The notes: generated from the sequence alone by a model not told the origin. Shown: positions 18,999-28,482, numbered from the stretch's first letter. The stretch is DNA of 64,000 nucleotides from Cytophagales bacterium (GCA_024742395.1 JANSYO010000013.1:1-64000); one strand, 5' to 3'. A program made the numbers and translations.

Positions 18999-19529
18999 AT
19001 GCAAAAAACAGAAGCCGAATACAAAGGCGTAATTGGCAAATGCCAAGACATATTCTCGAAAAAAAATACAGATTATGGCACCTCTTGGAGAATACTACGC
19101 CTTCCCTCTATTACAGATCAAATTTTTATAAAAGCTCAACGCATACGAACCATTCAGGAAAAAGGCTTCTCAAAAGTAGATGAAGGACAGGTTTCTGAGT
19201 TCATAGGTATCATAAACTATTGTGTTATGGCCTTAATTTTGATTCAGGAAAACAGTGGAGTTGAAATTAGCAAAGATCTGACGAAAGAGTATGGCAAGCA
19301 AATTGAAGAAGTTATGGAACTGCTTTTCAACAAAAACCATGATTATGGTGAAGCATGGAGAGAAATGAGAGTAAGCAGCATGACGGACATCATCTTAATG
19401 AAGCTGTTAAGGATAAAGCAAATAGAAGACAATGCCGGGAAAACTTTAATATCTGAAGGGGTTAAGGCCGGATATCAAGATATTATTAATTATGCTGTTT
19501 TTTGCCTGATAAAATTAGAAACGAAATAA
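18999..19529 (+). CDS. DUF1599 domain protein with two tandem copies
   Basis: A 176-residue cytoplasmic protein made of two DUF1599 units. The first (about residues 8-85) has FSKKNTDYGTSWRILRLPSITDQI and INYCVMALI; the second (about 97-173) has FNKNHDYGEAWREMRVSSMTDII and INYAVFCLI. DUF1599 has been linked to nucleotide or base modification in phage-related contexts, but the function of this bacterial housekeeping form is not known to me. Its stop codon is immediately followed by the ATG of the DoxX-like gene, so they are cotranscribed. Confidence 0.88.
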   Translation: MQKTEAEYKGVIGKCQDIFSKKNTDYGTSWRILRLPSITDQIFIKAQRIRTIQEKGFSKVDEGQVSEFIGIINYCVMALILIQENSGVEISKDLTKEYGKQIEEVMELLFNKNHDYGEAWREMRVSSMTDIILMKLLRIKQIEDNAGKTLISEGVKAGYQDIINYAVFCLIKLETK

Positions 19530-20645
19530 ATGAGATTAATAGCGAATATTGCCAGAGTTCTTGTCGGTATAGAATTTGTATTCTCGGGTTTTGTCAAAGT
19601 TGTAGACCCCTACGGAACAGGCCTGAAGCTTCAGGAATACTTTGAAGTATTTGCCGGCGACCTACCAGCCTTTAGTGCTTTTTTTGAACTCTTAGCCAGC
19701 CAAAGTCAGCTCTTATCTCTCTTATTTTGTGCGGCAGAAATGATTTTGGGCGTAGCCCTCCTTTTTTCATTTAAGATGCCAAAAACAGCCTGGATTGTTC
19801 TGGTATTAATGGCCTTCTTTACCTTTTTGACTTTCTATTCCGCTTATTTTAATAAAGTGACTGACTGCGGATGCTTTGGCGATTTCTTAAAGCTAAAACC
19901 CTGGCATTCATTTTATAAGGATATCATTAGTTTGGCTGTTATACTTGTGATTTTTTTCAATCGAAAGAAATACAACGAATCGTTTCTGGCTTTGCCGGCT
20001 ACTGTAATTGCGACAGTCATTGCTTTCGGTATTGGACTTTATGCTAAAAGATACTTACCTCTAATTGATTTTTTACCCTATGCCATAGGTGAGAACTTAC
20101 CGAAGCAAATGGAACCAACAGGTGTTAAACCTGAGATTGAATACACTTTTTTTGATAAAAACAGTCAAAAGGAGATAGAGTCAATGGAGTACCTTATGGA
20201 TACTACTCAATACAAATATGTCAGCTCAGTAATTTTAAATGAAGATGAACTTCAACCGAAAATTACGGACTATGCCATTTCGAATATTGAGGGAGATGAA
20301 TATACTCAAGAGTCATTTACAGGAAATAAGTTCTTGATAATCATAAAGAAAAATAAAGGAATTGGTACTGACGAGATTAACAGCCTAAAAGAATTATCAA
20401 ATTCTTTAGCGACTAAGGATGTTGAAAGTATGACACTAACCTCCTTAATACTAGACGATTTCAAATCAACTTTTGACACTTTTGGTTTTGCCGGAGACTT
20501 ATACAATTGCGATGAAAAGGTTTTAAAAGCAATGGCGAGAACAAATATTGTTATGTATTTGTTAAAAGATGGTGAAGTAAAAGGAAAGTGGAGTAGTCAC
20601 AATATTCCGACTCACAATGAGGTTTTAGATTTACTAAACAGATAA
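19530..20645 (+). CDS. BT_3928-type DoxX-like membrane protein
   Basis: A 371-residue protein with an N-terminal membrane domain of the DoxX/MauE type. There are four helices within residues 1-160, with GIEFVFSGFVKVVDP near the start and a conserved CGCFGDF motif near residue 111. A fifth helix lies near 153-173 and a soluble C-terminal domain at ~175-371. Family members may handle thiol/redox chemistry, suggested by the cysteine motif and the MauE relationship, but no reaction is established. It directly follows DUF1599 with no gap, a pairing I recall from other Bacteroidota. Confidence 0.85.
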   Translation: MRLIANIARVLVGIEFVFSGFVKVVDPYGTGLKLQEYFEVFAGDLPAFSAFFELLASQSQLLSLLFCAAEMILGVALLFSFKMPKTAWIVLVLMAFFTFLTFYSAYFNKVTDCGCFGDFLKLKPWHSFYKDIISLAVILVIFFNRKKYNESFLALPATVIATVIAFGIGLYAKRYLPLIDFLPYAIGENLPKQMEPTGVKPEIEYTFFDKNSQKEIESMEYLMDTTQYKYVSSVILNEDELQPKITDYAISNIEGDEYTQESFTGNKFLIIIKKNKGIGTDEINSLKELSNSLATKDVESMTLTSLILDDFKSTFDTFGFAGDLYNCDEKVLKAMARTNIVMYLLKDGEVKGKWSSHNIPTHNEVLDLLNR

Positions 20646-20677
20646 TTTTCATAAAATAATAGAATCATATATAACGA

Positions 20678-21196
20678 ATGAGTACTAATATTTATATGTT
20701 AGGGATGCCGTCATCAGGCAAGAGCACACTTGGAAGACAACTCGCTAAAGAACTTAATTATGACTTCATAGACCTGGATAGGAAAATAGAGGTTACGGAA
20801 GGGAAAAAGATCAAAGAGATTTTCAGACTGGAAGGAGAAGAATACTTCAGAAAAGTGGAGTCTGAGCAATTGAGAAAAATTCCGGTAGATAATAAGCTAG
20901 TTATAGCTACAGGTGGTGGAACACCCATTTACAATGATAATATGGAATACATTAAAGAGAGTGGTATTAGTATATTTCTCGATGTATCTCCGGAGAAACT
21001 GGAAGAAAGAATGAGATCTTCAAGGAGAAATAACAGGCCTATGTTTAAACTCGAAAACGACGACCTGTTAGGAACCTTACAAGAGACATATCAAAGCAGA
21101 ATAGACGAATACAAAAAAGCTTCGATTATCATTGAAGGTGATACTGATGCAAATACCATCATGTGGATATTGGATGCACAGTTTGCAAGAGGCTAA
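20678..21196 (+). CDS. aroK: Shikimate kinase
   Basis: A 172-residue P-loop kinase that phosphorylates shikimate. Walker A is GMPSSGKST (residues 9-17), followed by IDLDRKIE, the shikimate-binding FRLEGEEYFRKVE, the ATGGGTP loop (residues ~76-82) and the lid arginines in RNNRPMF. It is the last gene of the DUF1599-DoxX-aroK run, 32 bases after the DoxX-like gene, and is closed by a strong terminator. Confidence 0.96.
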   Translation: MSTNIYMLGMPSSGKSTLGRQLAKELNYDFIDLDRKIEVTEGKKIKEIFRLEGEEYFRKVESEQLRKIPVDNKLVIATGGGTPIYNDNMEYIKESGISIFLDVSPEKLEERMRSSRRNNRPMFKLENDDLLGTLQETYQSRIDEYKKASIIIEGDTDANTIMWILDAQFARG

Positions 21197-21214
21197 TTTC
21201 CAGAATGGGACAGA

Positions 21215-21252
21215 AACACAAAAGGGATCGAATAATCGATCCCTTTTGTGTT
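21215..21252. terminator. Bidirectional intrinsic terminator
   Basis: A perfect 17-bp stem with a four-base loop (ATAA), A-rich on the left and T-rich on the right, lies between the convergent aroK and FadL-like genes. It can terminate both. Confidence 0.9.
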
Positions 21253-21276
21253 CGTAAAGGCTTTCTTCTATTCTCC

Positions 21277-22788
21277 CTAAAAGAAAGTACCTACTGTCAA
21301 TGAAAGCGTTCCTACTTTATTGTTAATCACAGCTGAATCATAATTTTCAGGGTTGCTTAATACATAAGGAGTGTAAGCACTATTAAAACTACTCGCAGAA
21401 AACGCAGCATCAGCAAAGAACTTAGCTGATCTGAAACCAGCCCCACCCGATAAAATCACATTAGACCTCTTTAGGCTTGTGCTCTTCTGATAGGGGTCGG
21501 CTAAATAGTTTACGCCACCTCTTACTCTTGCTCTTCCTAACCTTACTTCAAGCCCACCTTTAATATTCACAACATCTTTATAAACCTGTGCAATAGCTGT
21601 GTTTTGCTCGTTCGTCCAGCTATTACTATTCTTGTCTTTCACACCCATGTTTCCATAACCAATATATTCGGCTTCAAGACTTACTACACCATACTTTTTG
21701 GGTAAAAGATAAGCAAGCCCCACATTCCCACGCCATGGAGAAGTCAGCTTATAAGCGTAGTCACCAGGAGCCGTTTCTATGGTACTAAAATCTGTCAAAA
21801 AGGTGTTAGGCTTTTGATCAATACTTATGGCTGAATAGAAAGTCTCATTTACCCTCATGGCTGTGGGAGTGGTCACATTCATCCCTACTCTAAAGTCATT
21901 TGTAACTTTATAAATAGCACCCAGTGTAAGGTTTATTCCACTTCCTTTAACAACTAGTTCATCCACATAGCCAAAACCATTAAATACTTCACCATTTGGG
22001 AAGGTTTCCTGATGGCTGCTGATCTGATTATAATTTAAAGACTGAATTCCTATTCCGGCTCCAAAATAAACTCTGTCTCTGTAATTGGCTCCATAACTTA
22101 AATTTAACTGACCTAAATTACCTCTTTCAGAAACCTGGCCCTTTTGAACCACAGGAAAACTAGGCTCTACCACCACATAGCCCCCATCTTCATATGGGTC
22201 TATCATATAAGCTTGATAATACATCGATTCTGGTGTTGCAGCAATACCGGTAGTCGGATCAAATTCGCTATCCAATGTCCCTGTGTCTGCCCCCCTAAAA
22301 GTGGCCTGCTCCGCAAAATAATCCATCAATGAACTTCGATTATGGCTACCTGTGTAATCGTAATTATTATAGAAGTTAGCCAAGGTATTATAACTTACTC
22401 CAAACGTTGATTTCACTTTAGAGTTGCCACCTCTATTCTTATTCATGATCAGTGATACTTGACCTATTGTGGCTTTCGAGGAGTTCCTGTCTACTGCCTC
22501 TCCTAAATACGTACTGGAAGTACTTAAATTATTGAATATAGGGCTAATACTAAATTCTGATCGGTTATAAAAACCTAGTCCTGCGGGATTCACAAAGGTA
22601 TTGCTTGCATCTCCTCCCAGGGCCGTAAAAGCCCCTCCCATCCCAATAGTTCTTGAAGAACCATAATTTGAATATTGAGAAAACTTAAAAGCGTCCTCTC
22701 CATAAAAATGACCACTAACATTCACCTGACCTGACACAGGAAAGTATGCCGTTAGAGTCAAAAGAATAATTATATGTAACTTTTTCAT
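21277..22788 (-). CDS. FadL/OmpP1-type outer-membrane transport protein
   Basis: A 503-residue outer-membrane beta-barrel protein with signal peptide (MKKLHIIILLTLTAYFPVSG). The N-terminus of the mature protein carries the FadL/OmpP1-family pattern: RTIGMGGAFTALGGDASNTFVNPAGLGFYNRSEFSISP. The C-terminus ends in Phe (LSLTVGTFF), as expected for Bam-dependent assembly. Relatives import long-chain fatty acids or aromatic hydrocarbons; old annotations call them hemin receptors. Substrate unknown here. Confidence 0.85.
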   Translation of the reverse strand: MKKLHIIILLTLTAYFPVSGQVNVSGHFYGEDAFKFSQYSNYGSSRTIGMGGAFTALGGDASNTFVNPAGLGFYNRSEFSISPIFNNLSTSSTYLGEAVDRNSSKATIGQVSLIMNKNRGGNSKVKSTFGVSYNTLANFYNNYDYTGSHNRSSLMDYFAEQATFRGADTGTLDSEFDPTTGIAATPESMYYQAYMIDPYEDGGYVVVEPSFPVVQKGQVSERGNLGQLNLSYGANYRDRVYFGAGIGIQSLNYNQISSHQETFPNGEVFNGFGYVDELVVKGSGINLTLGAIYKVTNDFRVGMNVTTPTAMRVNETFYSAISIDQKPNTFLTDFSTIETAPGDYAYKLTSPWRGNVGLAYLLPKKYGVVSLEAEYIGYGNMGVKDKNSNSWTNEQNTAIAQVYKDVVNIKGGLEVRLGRARVRGGVNYLADPYQKSTSLKRSNVILSGGAGFRSAKFFADAAFSASSFNSAYTPYVLSNPENYDSAVINNKVGTLSLTVGTFF

Positions 22789-22811
22789 CTGTGTAAATCT
22801 AAAATTTTGAC

Positions 22812-22856
22812 AAAAAAATACCCCGCCAAAGCTTCGTTTGAAATATTAGCGGGGTA
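22812..22856 (-). terminator. Intrinsic terminator after the aromatic lipoprotein gene
   Basis: An 8-bp GC-rich stem (TACCCCGC / GCGGGGTA) with a 22-base loop is followed on the minus strand by a run of seven T. It lies 41 bases beyond the lipoprotein stop and before the FadL-like gene. Confidence 0.75.
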
Positions 22857-22896
22857 AATTATAATTTCACTTACCACCCATCAGATGGTTAATATT

Positions 22897-24225
22897 CTAT
22901 CTTGGTCCTCTTGAAGATCCTCCTGATGAAGATCTTGAAGAAGAGGATGAACTTCCTCTTGAATAGCCACTGCTAGAAGAGCTGCTTGAACTAGGTCTTG
23001 AATATGAACTATTGTTCGAATTTGTACTTGGTCTGCTGTAAGTGCTATTGCTAGGTCTTGAATAAGAACTTCTGCCTGATGAAGATGGTCTGCTATAAGT
23101 AGAGCTTCCCGCACTTCTCGCACTCGATCTGTTATAAGTACCTGTTCTGCTAGTGTTACCATAAGAAGACGTTCTGGCAGATGAACTTGTAGCATTTGAT
23201 CTTCCGTATGAAGAGCCATTAGTAGAAGCAGCTGATCTTCTAACAGGGTTTGCTGAACTGTTTCTGGCATAGTTATCATAAGAAGTCGGTCTTCTTGAAT
23301 AAGTTGTACCATTTGAGGAAGCAACTCTGCCATTGGCTCTCTCCGTTAAAGTAGACCTTGTAGAAGCTATTGCACTGTTTGCACTGCTTACAGATCTTCT
23401 TGAAGATGAAGCCGTTGTTACAGGTCTTCTGGTATTCACAAACCCATCATTATAAATACTGCTTGAACGACCTGCTGCTCTTGAACCATAAGTACGTGCA
23501 TTTCCAAAACCTGAGTCGCCATAAATGTTATTTATGTATACCGGCTGTACTGCGTAATAAGGGTTACCGAAGAATCCTCCTCCGTAATAGCCAAACGAGT
23601 TATAGCCATATCCCCAAGGACTGTAGCCAAAGCTATTGAATCCCCAAGGGCTAAACCCACCAAAACCGTAAGGGCTGTAGAAGCTATTGAATGAGTTCCA
23701 TCCAAACGGACTATATCCGAAAGAGAAACCAAAACTACTGGCAAATGGCATGTAGGCGTAACTTCCAAAAGAATTAAAACCCCACGGGCTGAAACTATTG
23801 AAAGAGTTCCATGTATTCCATCTGTTAAATCTGGAATTATTCCAGCTATATGGAGTATTCCATGCATAGTCATTCCATCCTTCAGAATAGCCATCGGCAT
23901 ATCCATCAGCATAGCCCGCCTCTGCAGAATAGGTTCTTTTTAAATTTCTTGAGTTTACATAAGACTCATCATAATAAGCATCAGTACCCTCAATAGTGCT
24001 ATCCAGAGGAATAGGATCAAATGAGTCATTGTACTGCTCTAAATATTCCGGGGCATATGAATCTGCCTTCTTTGAAATAGTCGGAGAGTACACCACAGCA
24101 GCATTAGTTGACGAACCATACATATCATCAACCTCTCCATTGCTTACTAATGTTTTGCTAGTAGAACAGCTGCCTAAGGCACCCACTACTAACATTGACA
24201 AACCTAAATATTTTATCCTTTCCAT
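22897..24225 (-). CDS. Low-complexity aromatic/Ser-Arg-rich lipoprotein
   Basis: A 442-residue lipoprotein of unknown function with a lipobox (VVGALGSC, Cys about residue 20). Residues ~20-110 are ordinary. Residues ~115-240 are extremely rich in Trp, Asn, Ser, Phe, Gly, Tyr and Pro, with repeats of the type SPWGFNSFG and SYSPFGWNSF. Residues ~245-442 are Ser/Arg/Thr/Asn/Gly-rich with repeated SSYSRPS-like units. Similar proteins in Bacteroidota are sometimes mislabelled prolyl-tRNA synthetase because of the neighbouring gene. The start at 24225 gives the lipoprotein signal; the upstream in-frame extension to 24339 would destroy it. Confidence 0.8.
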   Translation of the reverse strand: MERIKYLGLSMLVVGALGSCSTSKTLVSNGEVDDMYGSSTNAAVVYSPTISKKADSYAPEYLEQYNDSFDPIPLDSTIEGTDAYYDESYVNSRNLKRTYSAEAGYADGYADGYSEGWNDYAWNTPYSWNNSRFNRWNTWNSFNSFSPWGFNSFGSYAYMPFASSFGFSFGYSPFGWNSFNSFYSPYGFGGFSPWGFNSFGYSPWGYGYNSFGYYGGGFFGNPYYAVQPVYINNIYGDSGFGNARTYGSRAAGRSSSIYNDGFVNTRRPVTTASSSRRSVSSANSAIASTRSTLTERANGRVASSNGTTYSRRPTSYDNYARNSSANPVRRSAASTNGSSYGRSNATSSSARTSSYGNTSRTGTYNRSSARSAGSSTYSRPSSSGRSSYSRPSNSTYSRPSTNSNNSSYSRPSSSSSSSSGYSRGSSSSSSRSSSGGSSRGPR

Positions 24226-24354
24226 AGTTCTATTAATTACTTTGTAAGTACAAACTCTACCATTAAGATGCAGAATCTCGCCTGAAGGTTGCGTCAAGTA
24301 TAAAATTTTCCTGAACTGCACATTTATATAACGATCCAATGCATCGAGTAGTTA

Positions 24355-24362
24355 CAAAACTA
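24355..24362 (-). promoter_or_regulatory. Candidate -7 box for the aromatic lipoprotein gene
   Basis: TAGTTTTG on the minus strand matches TAnnTTTG, 130 bases before the lipoprotein ATG, and is nearly back-to-back with the proS -7 box. Confidence 0.35.
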
Positions 24363-24373
24363 CCCAAAAAACT

Positions 24374-24381
24374 TATCTTTG
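24374..24381 (+). promoter_or_regulatory. Candidate proS promoter -7 box
   Basis: TATCTTTG matches TAnnTTTG exactly, 78 bases before the proS ATG in the divergent gap. Confidence 0.5.
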
Positions 24382-24459
24382 CAATCTTTATTAAAGGGCT
24401 TAACAAATCCTTATTTACATAAGACTTAAGATAAATTCTTTACTAATAATACGAAGAAA

Positions 24460-25932
24460 ATGGCAAAAGGGCTTCCTACAAGAAGTGAAAATTATTCTGA
24501 GTGGTATAATGAACTCGTCAAAAGAGCAGATTTAGCCGAGAACTCAGATGTTAGAGGGTGCATGATTATTAAACCTTATGGGTTTTCTATCTGGGAGAAA
24601 ATGCAGCGGGCACTTGACGATATGTTTAAAGAAACGGGGCATAGCAATGCATATTTCCCTTTATTTATTCCGAAATCATATCTTTCTAAAGAGGCCAGCC
24701 ATGTGGAAGGTTTTGCTAAAGAATGTGCTGTCATTACACATTACAGATTAAAAAATGACGAGAATGGAAACGGTGTAGTGGTAGACCCTGAAGCTAAACT
24801 TGAAGAAGAGCTTATCGTACGTCCTACTTCAGAAACGGCAATTTGGAGTACGTATAAAAGGTGGATTCAGTCTTATCGCGACTTGCCAATTTTATTAAAT
24901 CAGTGGGCCAATGTGGTACGTTGGGAAATGCGTACGAGAATCTTCTTAAGAACATCTGAATTCTTATGGCAAGAAGGCCATACGGCACACGCCACTAAAG
25001 AAGAGGCCATTGAAGAGACCTCAAAAATTCTTGACATTTACGCTAAATTCTCTGAAGAGTGGATGGGCGTGCCGGTAGTAAAAGGTTCTAAAACTGCCAA
25101 TGAACGTTTCGCAGGAGCTGAAGACACTTTATGCATAGAAGCCTTAATGCAAGACGGCAAAGCTCTGCAGGCAGGTACTTCCCATTTTCTTGGCCAAAAT
25201 TTTGCCAAAGCCTTTGATGTTAAATTTCAAAGTAAAGAAGGGACCTTAGAATACGTATGGGGTACCTCATGGGGCGTGAGTACCAGACTGATGGGTGCAC
25301 TTATTATGGCTCATTCAGATGATCAAGGATTGGTTTTACCTCCAAAATTGGCTCCCATTCACGTGGTGGTGGTACCTATTTATAAAGGCGAAGAGCAACT
25401 AGAACAGATAAGAGGAATAATTACTCCATTGCTAACTGAGTTAAAAGCCGCTGGCATTACAGTCAAATTTGACGATGATGACAATAGCAGACCGGGGTGG
25501 AAATTTGCTGAATATGAAATGAAAGGCGTTCCTGTTAGGGTGTCTGTTGGAATGCGAGACCTGGAAAAAGGGCAAATTGAAATAGCCAGAAGAGACAATT
25601 TGACTAAGGAACAAAAACCTCTGGAAGGTGCAGGTCAGTACATAATTGACCTTTTAGATAAAATTCAGGATAGCATTTACAAGAAAGCACTGGATTTTAG
25701 AGCCAGGAATACAAACGAGGTCAATACCTGGGACGAATTCACGGCCCAAATCGAAAAGGGTGGTTTCGTTTCTGCCCACTGGAATGGTAGCTCTGAGACC
25801 GAAGATAAAATCAAGGAACTTACAAAAGCCACTATCCGTTGTATCCCTTTAGACGCAAAAGAGGAGAAAGGAAGCTGTATTCTTACAGGAGAACCTTCAA
25901 ATAAGCGGGTTCTGTTTGCAAAAGCTTATTAA
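24460..25932 (+). CDS. proS: Prolyl-tRNA synthetase, eukaryote/archaea-like type
   Basis: A 490-residue class II aminoacyl-tRNA synthetase. The N-terminus ([20 protein letters not shown]), the motif 2 region ([24 protein letters not shown]) and motif 3 ([18 protein letters not shown]) match the eukaryote-like ProRS group (ThrRS-like anticodon domain, no INS editing domain), which is standard in Bacteroidota. The C-terminal domain ends in an aromatic residue (LFAKAY), as in that group. Length is complete. Confidence 0.97.
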   Translation: MAKGLPTRSENYSEWYNELVKRADLAENSDVRGCMIIKPYGFSIWEKMQRALDDMFKETGHSNAYFPLFIPKSYLSKEASHVEGFAKECAVITHYRLKNDENGNGVVVDPEAKLEEELIVRPTSETAIWSTYKRWIQSYRDLPILLNQWANVVRWEMRTRIFLRTSEFLWQEGHTAHATKEEAIEETSKILDIYAKFSEEWMGVPVVKGSKTANERFAGAEDTLCIEALMQDGKALQAGTSHFLGQNFAKAFDVKFQSKEGTLEYVWGTSWGVSTRLMGALIMAHSDDQGLVLPPKLAPIHVVVVPIYKGEEQLEQIRGIITPLLTELKAAGITVKFDDDDNSRPGWKFAEYEMKGVPVRVSVGMRDLEKGQIEIARRDNLTKEQKPLEGAGQYIIDLLDKIQDSIYKKALDFRARNTNEVNTWDEFTAQIEKGGFVSAHWNGSSETEDKIKELTKATIRCIPLDAKEEKGSCILTGEPSNKRVLFAKAY

Positions 25933-25994
25933 AAATGTACCCACAGATTAGGTAATTATATATGAATTGGCCACAGGCCAAAAAAACAAAAAAC

Positions 25995-26453
25995 ATGGTT
26001 AAAGCAGGAGACACAATCAAAGTACACTACAAAGGAACCTTAAATGATGGTACTCTTTTCGATAGTTCTGAAGGACGTGAGCCTTTAGAGTTTGAAGTAG
26101 GTAGCGGTATGGTGATAAAAGGCTTCGATGAAGGAGTTACAGGAATGGCAATAGGTGAGAAAAAATCGGTGAATATCCCGGCAAAAGAAGCTTACGGCGA
26201 GCCAAATCCTGAAATGATCTTTGATTTTGAGAGAGAACAAATTCCAAATGATATCCCTTTAGAGGTAGGTGGAACTTTGAATATGCATAACGGACAGCAA
26301 ACTGTACCTGTCAAAATTGTAGATGTAGCTGAAAAAACAATCAAATTAGATGCGAACCATCCTTTGGCTGGTCAGGATTTGAATTTTGATCTTGAATTAG
26401 TAGAAATCAAAGCTGGTGGAGATACCACAATTGATTTTGAAGAGGTAAAATAA
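25995..26453 (+). CDS. FKBP-type peptidyl-prolyl isomerase, SlyD-like
   Basis: A 152-residue proline isomerase and chaperone. The FKBP part has [24 protein letters not shown] and [18 protein letters not shown]. The inserted-in-flap domain follows [10 protein letters not shown] and ends near KIVDV, and the chain closes with [21 protein letters not shown], all as in SlyD. The His/Cys-rich metal-binding tail of E. coli SlyD is absent. The start at 25995 ([12 protein letters not shown]) is chosen over an in-frame ATG at 25962 that adds eleven atypical residues. It lies 62 bases after proS. Confidence 0.9.
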   Translation: MVKAGDTIKVHYKGTLNDGTLFDSSEGREPLEFEVGSGMVIKGFDEGVTGMAIGEKKSVNIPAKEAYGEPNPEMIFDFEREQIPNDIPLEVGGTLNMHNGQQTVPVKIVDVAEKTIKLDANHPLAGQDLNFDLELVEIKAGGDTTIDFEEVK

Positions 26454-26474
26454 TTCCTCTATAAGAATTTTAGC

Positions 26475-26511
26475 GAGGCAACGTCTGATAAAGGTGTTGC
26501 CTCTTTTTTTT
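26475..26511 (+). terminator. Intrinsic terminator between slyD-like gene and metF
   Basis: An 8-bp stem GAGGCAAC / GTTGCCTC with a 13-base loop and an eight-T run follows the FKBP gene. The T run abuts the last codons of convergent metF. Confidence 0.85.
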
Positions 26512-27474
26512 CTAGAATACCTGCTTGGCTACAGCTAATGTAGTGGCCGATTTACTCATTGTATAAAAGTGTAAAGCCGGTACTCCAAACTCCTTTAGCT
26601 CTTTGCATTGCTGTACACACCATTCAATTCCTATCTCTTTAGCTTCATTGTTATCTTTTGACTTTTCAACAGCATTTCTTAGTTCTGCCGGCATATCCAA
26701 ATAAAAAAGCTCAGGTAATATTTCCAATTGCTTTTTTGTAGCTAAAACCTTTAAGCCGGGTATAATTGGAATAGTGATACCGTTAGCTCTGCATTTATTC
26801 ACAAAATCAAAATACTTCTGATTGTCAAAGAACATTTGTGTAACAATATAATCTGCTCCTGCTTCAATTTTCTTTTTCAAATTGAGCATATCAACTTCCA
26901 TATCCTGAGCCTCGTAATGTTTTTCAGGGTAAGCGGCGGCCCCAATACAAAAATTAGTAAAGGCGTCTGGCTCTCCGTCTTCATAAAGATATTTCCCTTT
27001 ATTCAGGTTTCTGATTTGAGCAATAAGTTCTGAAGCATAGGCATGTCCCCCTTTTTTGGGTTTAAAAACATTAAAGGGCTTGGCGATATCGCCTCTCAAG
27101 GCCATGACATTGTCAATACCTAAATAATTAAGGTCAAAAAGCAGGTCTTCAGTATCTTCTTTGGTAAAGCCTCCGCATAAAACATGAGGTACAGGATCTA
27201 CATCAAATTTGTGCATTATGGCAGAACATATGCCTACCGTACCCGGTCTTCTTCTGCTACGTACTTCTTTCTGACCACCATCAGGCATTTGTTTGATAAA
27301 ATACTCTTCTCTGTGATAGGTAACATCAATAAATGGTGGTTTCAGTTCCATCATTGGCTCTATTCCTGCAAGAAGTTCGTCTATGCTGTTACTTCCTTTT
27401 GAGGGTGGAATAATTTCTATGGAGAAGATAGTTTTGCCTTTTGCTTCAGCAATATGGTCGGTTACTTTGGCCAT
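26512..27474 (-). CDS. metF: 5,10-methylenetetrahydrofolate reductase
   Basis: A 320-residue flavoprotein that reduces 5,10-methylene-THF to 5-methyl-THF for methionine synthesis. Motifs are FSIEIIPPSKG (substrate Glu), FIDVTYHREEY, HVLCGGFTKEDTEDLLFDL, MALRGD (flavin/folate site), CIGAAAYPEKH, GADYIVTQMFFDN and IIPGLKVL. Monocistronic, with a good -33/-7 promoter just upstream. It connects with metX/metY (48.8-51.1 kb) and gcvP (53.5 kb) in one-carbon metabolism. Confidence 0.96.
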   Translation of the reverse strand: MAKVTDHIAEAKGKTIFSIEIIPPSKGSNSIDELLAGIEPMMELKPPFIDVTYHREEYFIKQMPDGGQKEVRSRRRPGTVGICSAIMHKFDVDPVPHVLCGGFTKEDTEDLLFDLNYLGIDNVMALRGDIAKPFNVFKPKKGGHAYASELIAQIRNLNKGKYLYEDGEPDAFTNFCIGAAAYPEKHYEAQDMEVDMLNLKKKIEAGADYIVTQMFFDNQKYFDFVNKCRANGITIPIIPGLKVLATKKQLEILPELFYLDMPAELRNAVEKSKDNNEAKEIGIEWCVQQCKELKEFGVPALHFYTMSKSATTLAVAKQVF

Positions 27475-27496
27475 TATTTTATCAAGATTTACACCG

Positions 27497-27526
27497 CAAA
27501 AATAGGGAATCCCCCTTTCCTACAAA
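27497..27526 (-). promoter_or_regulatory. metF housekeeping promoter
   Basis: On the minus strand TTTG, an 18-base spacer and TATTTTTG form a full Bacteroidota -33/-7 promoter. The -7 box ends 22 bases before the metF ATG. Confidence 0.65.
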
Positions 27527-27606
27527 TTTGAATTCGCTTTAATTAAAATTATTGGTACATTTTGGAGAAATTATCTTCTTTAACTCTCAAATAACCTTTT
27601 AAACAG

Positions 27607-28464
27607 ATGAAATCACTACGTATTTTAACCCTTTTATTGGCTCTTCCATTACTGAGCAATGCCCAAAATCAGGCAGATAGGAAAAACTTTGGCACTTATA
27701 AAGTGGAAAACGCTCCTTTTAACACGATTTTGGTTTATGAAGAAGATGGCAAAGTAGTGGGTGAAGCTGTAAACGCCGGAAAGTCAGAACTAATGGCAAA
27801 TGGCGATGCAGACACCTATGACCTGGCCGAAGTACCCGGTGGTAAAGTAGAGTTTGTCAAGAATGACAAAGGAATAACTGAGTCATTGATTTTAAACATG
27901 AACGGCGAACAAGTAACCGGTACTCGTCAACTCCCTGATTTTGCGGAGTATAACGGAATTTACGAAATGGATAGTGACATGCTTTCAGAAGTAAAAGTGG
28001 ATGGAAAAGACCGAGTGCTTAAAATCAGTACCGTGGAGTTTGGTTCAGGTGAATTAAGTTTTACCGGTATTATAGATCAGTTTCTCGAAAACAGTTATGG
28101 AAGTGATTTTATTTTTGTGAGAAATGAAGAAGGTGAAGTTACAAGCTTGAATATAGAATTAGCCAGTCAGGGCATCTACATGAAGGGGATGAAAAAAGTA
28201 GCAAAACCTTCTATGGGATTGTACATAGGACGTTTTGAATTTCAAGATGCTCCTTTAACCTTAAAGACTGAGATAAGAGATGGCAAACTCTATGGAATTA
28301 CTGAACAAGGTGAAGCATTCTTAACTCCATCTGAACTTGAACATTTATTTGATATTGAAGGGGTAGATGGTACGGTACTTTTCGAAGTAAACGAAAACGG
28401 CGAAGTGACGGAAGTTACTCTTACATATCAAGGACAACCTATGCTGGCATACCCGGCTAAATAA
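27607..28464 (+). CDS. Secreted protein with three tandem DUF3471-like repeats
   Basis: A 285-residue secreted protein (signal peptide MKSLRILTLLLALPLLSNAQ). The mature chain consists of three similar ~85-residue units starting at about residues 27, 112 and 201: GTYKVENAPF..., NGIYEMDSD..., and GRFEFQDAPL.... Each has a beta-rich body containing an F/V-x-N-x-x-G-x-V/I-T-x-L strand. This resembles the C-terminal DUF3471 domain of serine hydrolases, here without an enzyme attached. Function unknown; monocistronic and closed by a terminator. Confidence 0.72.
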   Translation: MKSLRILTLLLALPLLSNAQNQADRKNFGTYKVENAPFNTILVYEEDGKVVGEAVNAGKSELMANGDADTYDLAEVPGGKVEFVKNDKGITESLILNMNGEQVTGTRQLPDFAEYNGIYEMDSDMLSEVKVDGKDRVLKISTVEFGSGELSFTGIIDQFLENSYGSDFIFVRNEEGEVTSLNIELASQGIYMKGMKKVAKPSMGLYIGRFEFQDAPLTLKTEIRDGKLYGITEQGEAFLTPSELEHLFDIEGVDGTVLFEVNENGEVTEVTLTYQGQPMLAYPAK

Positions 28465-28482
28465 TCAAGTAGTTTAAAAAAT

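Noticed and set aside
22881-23333. 150-codon minus-strand open frame, Leu/Gln-rich
   Set aside because: It is another frame of the Ser/Arg-rich repeat region of the lipoprotein gene; composition is an artefact of the repetitive codons.
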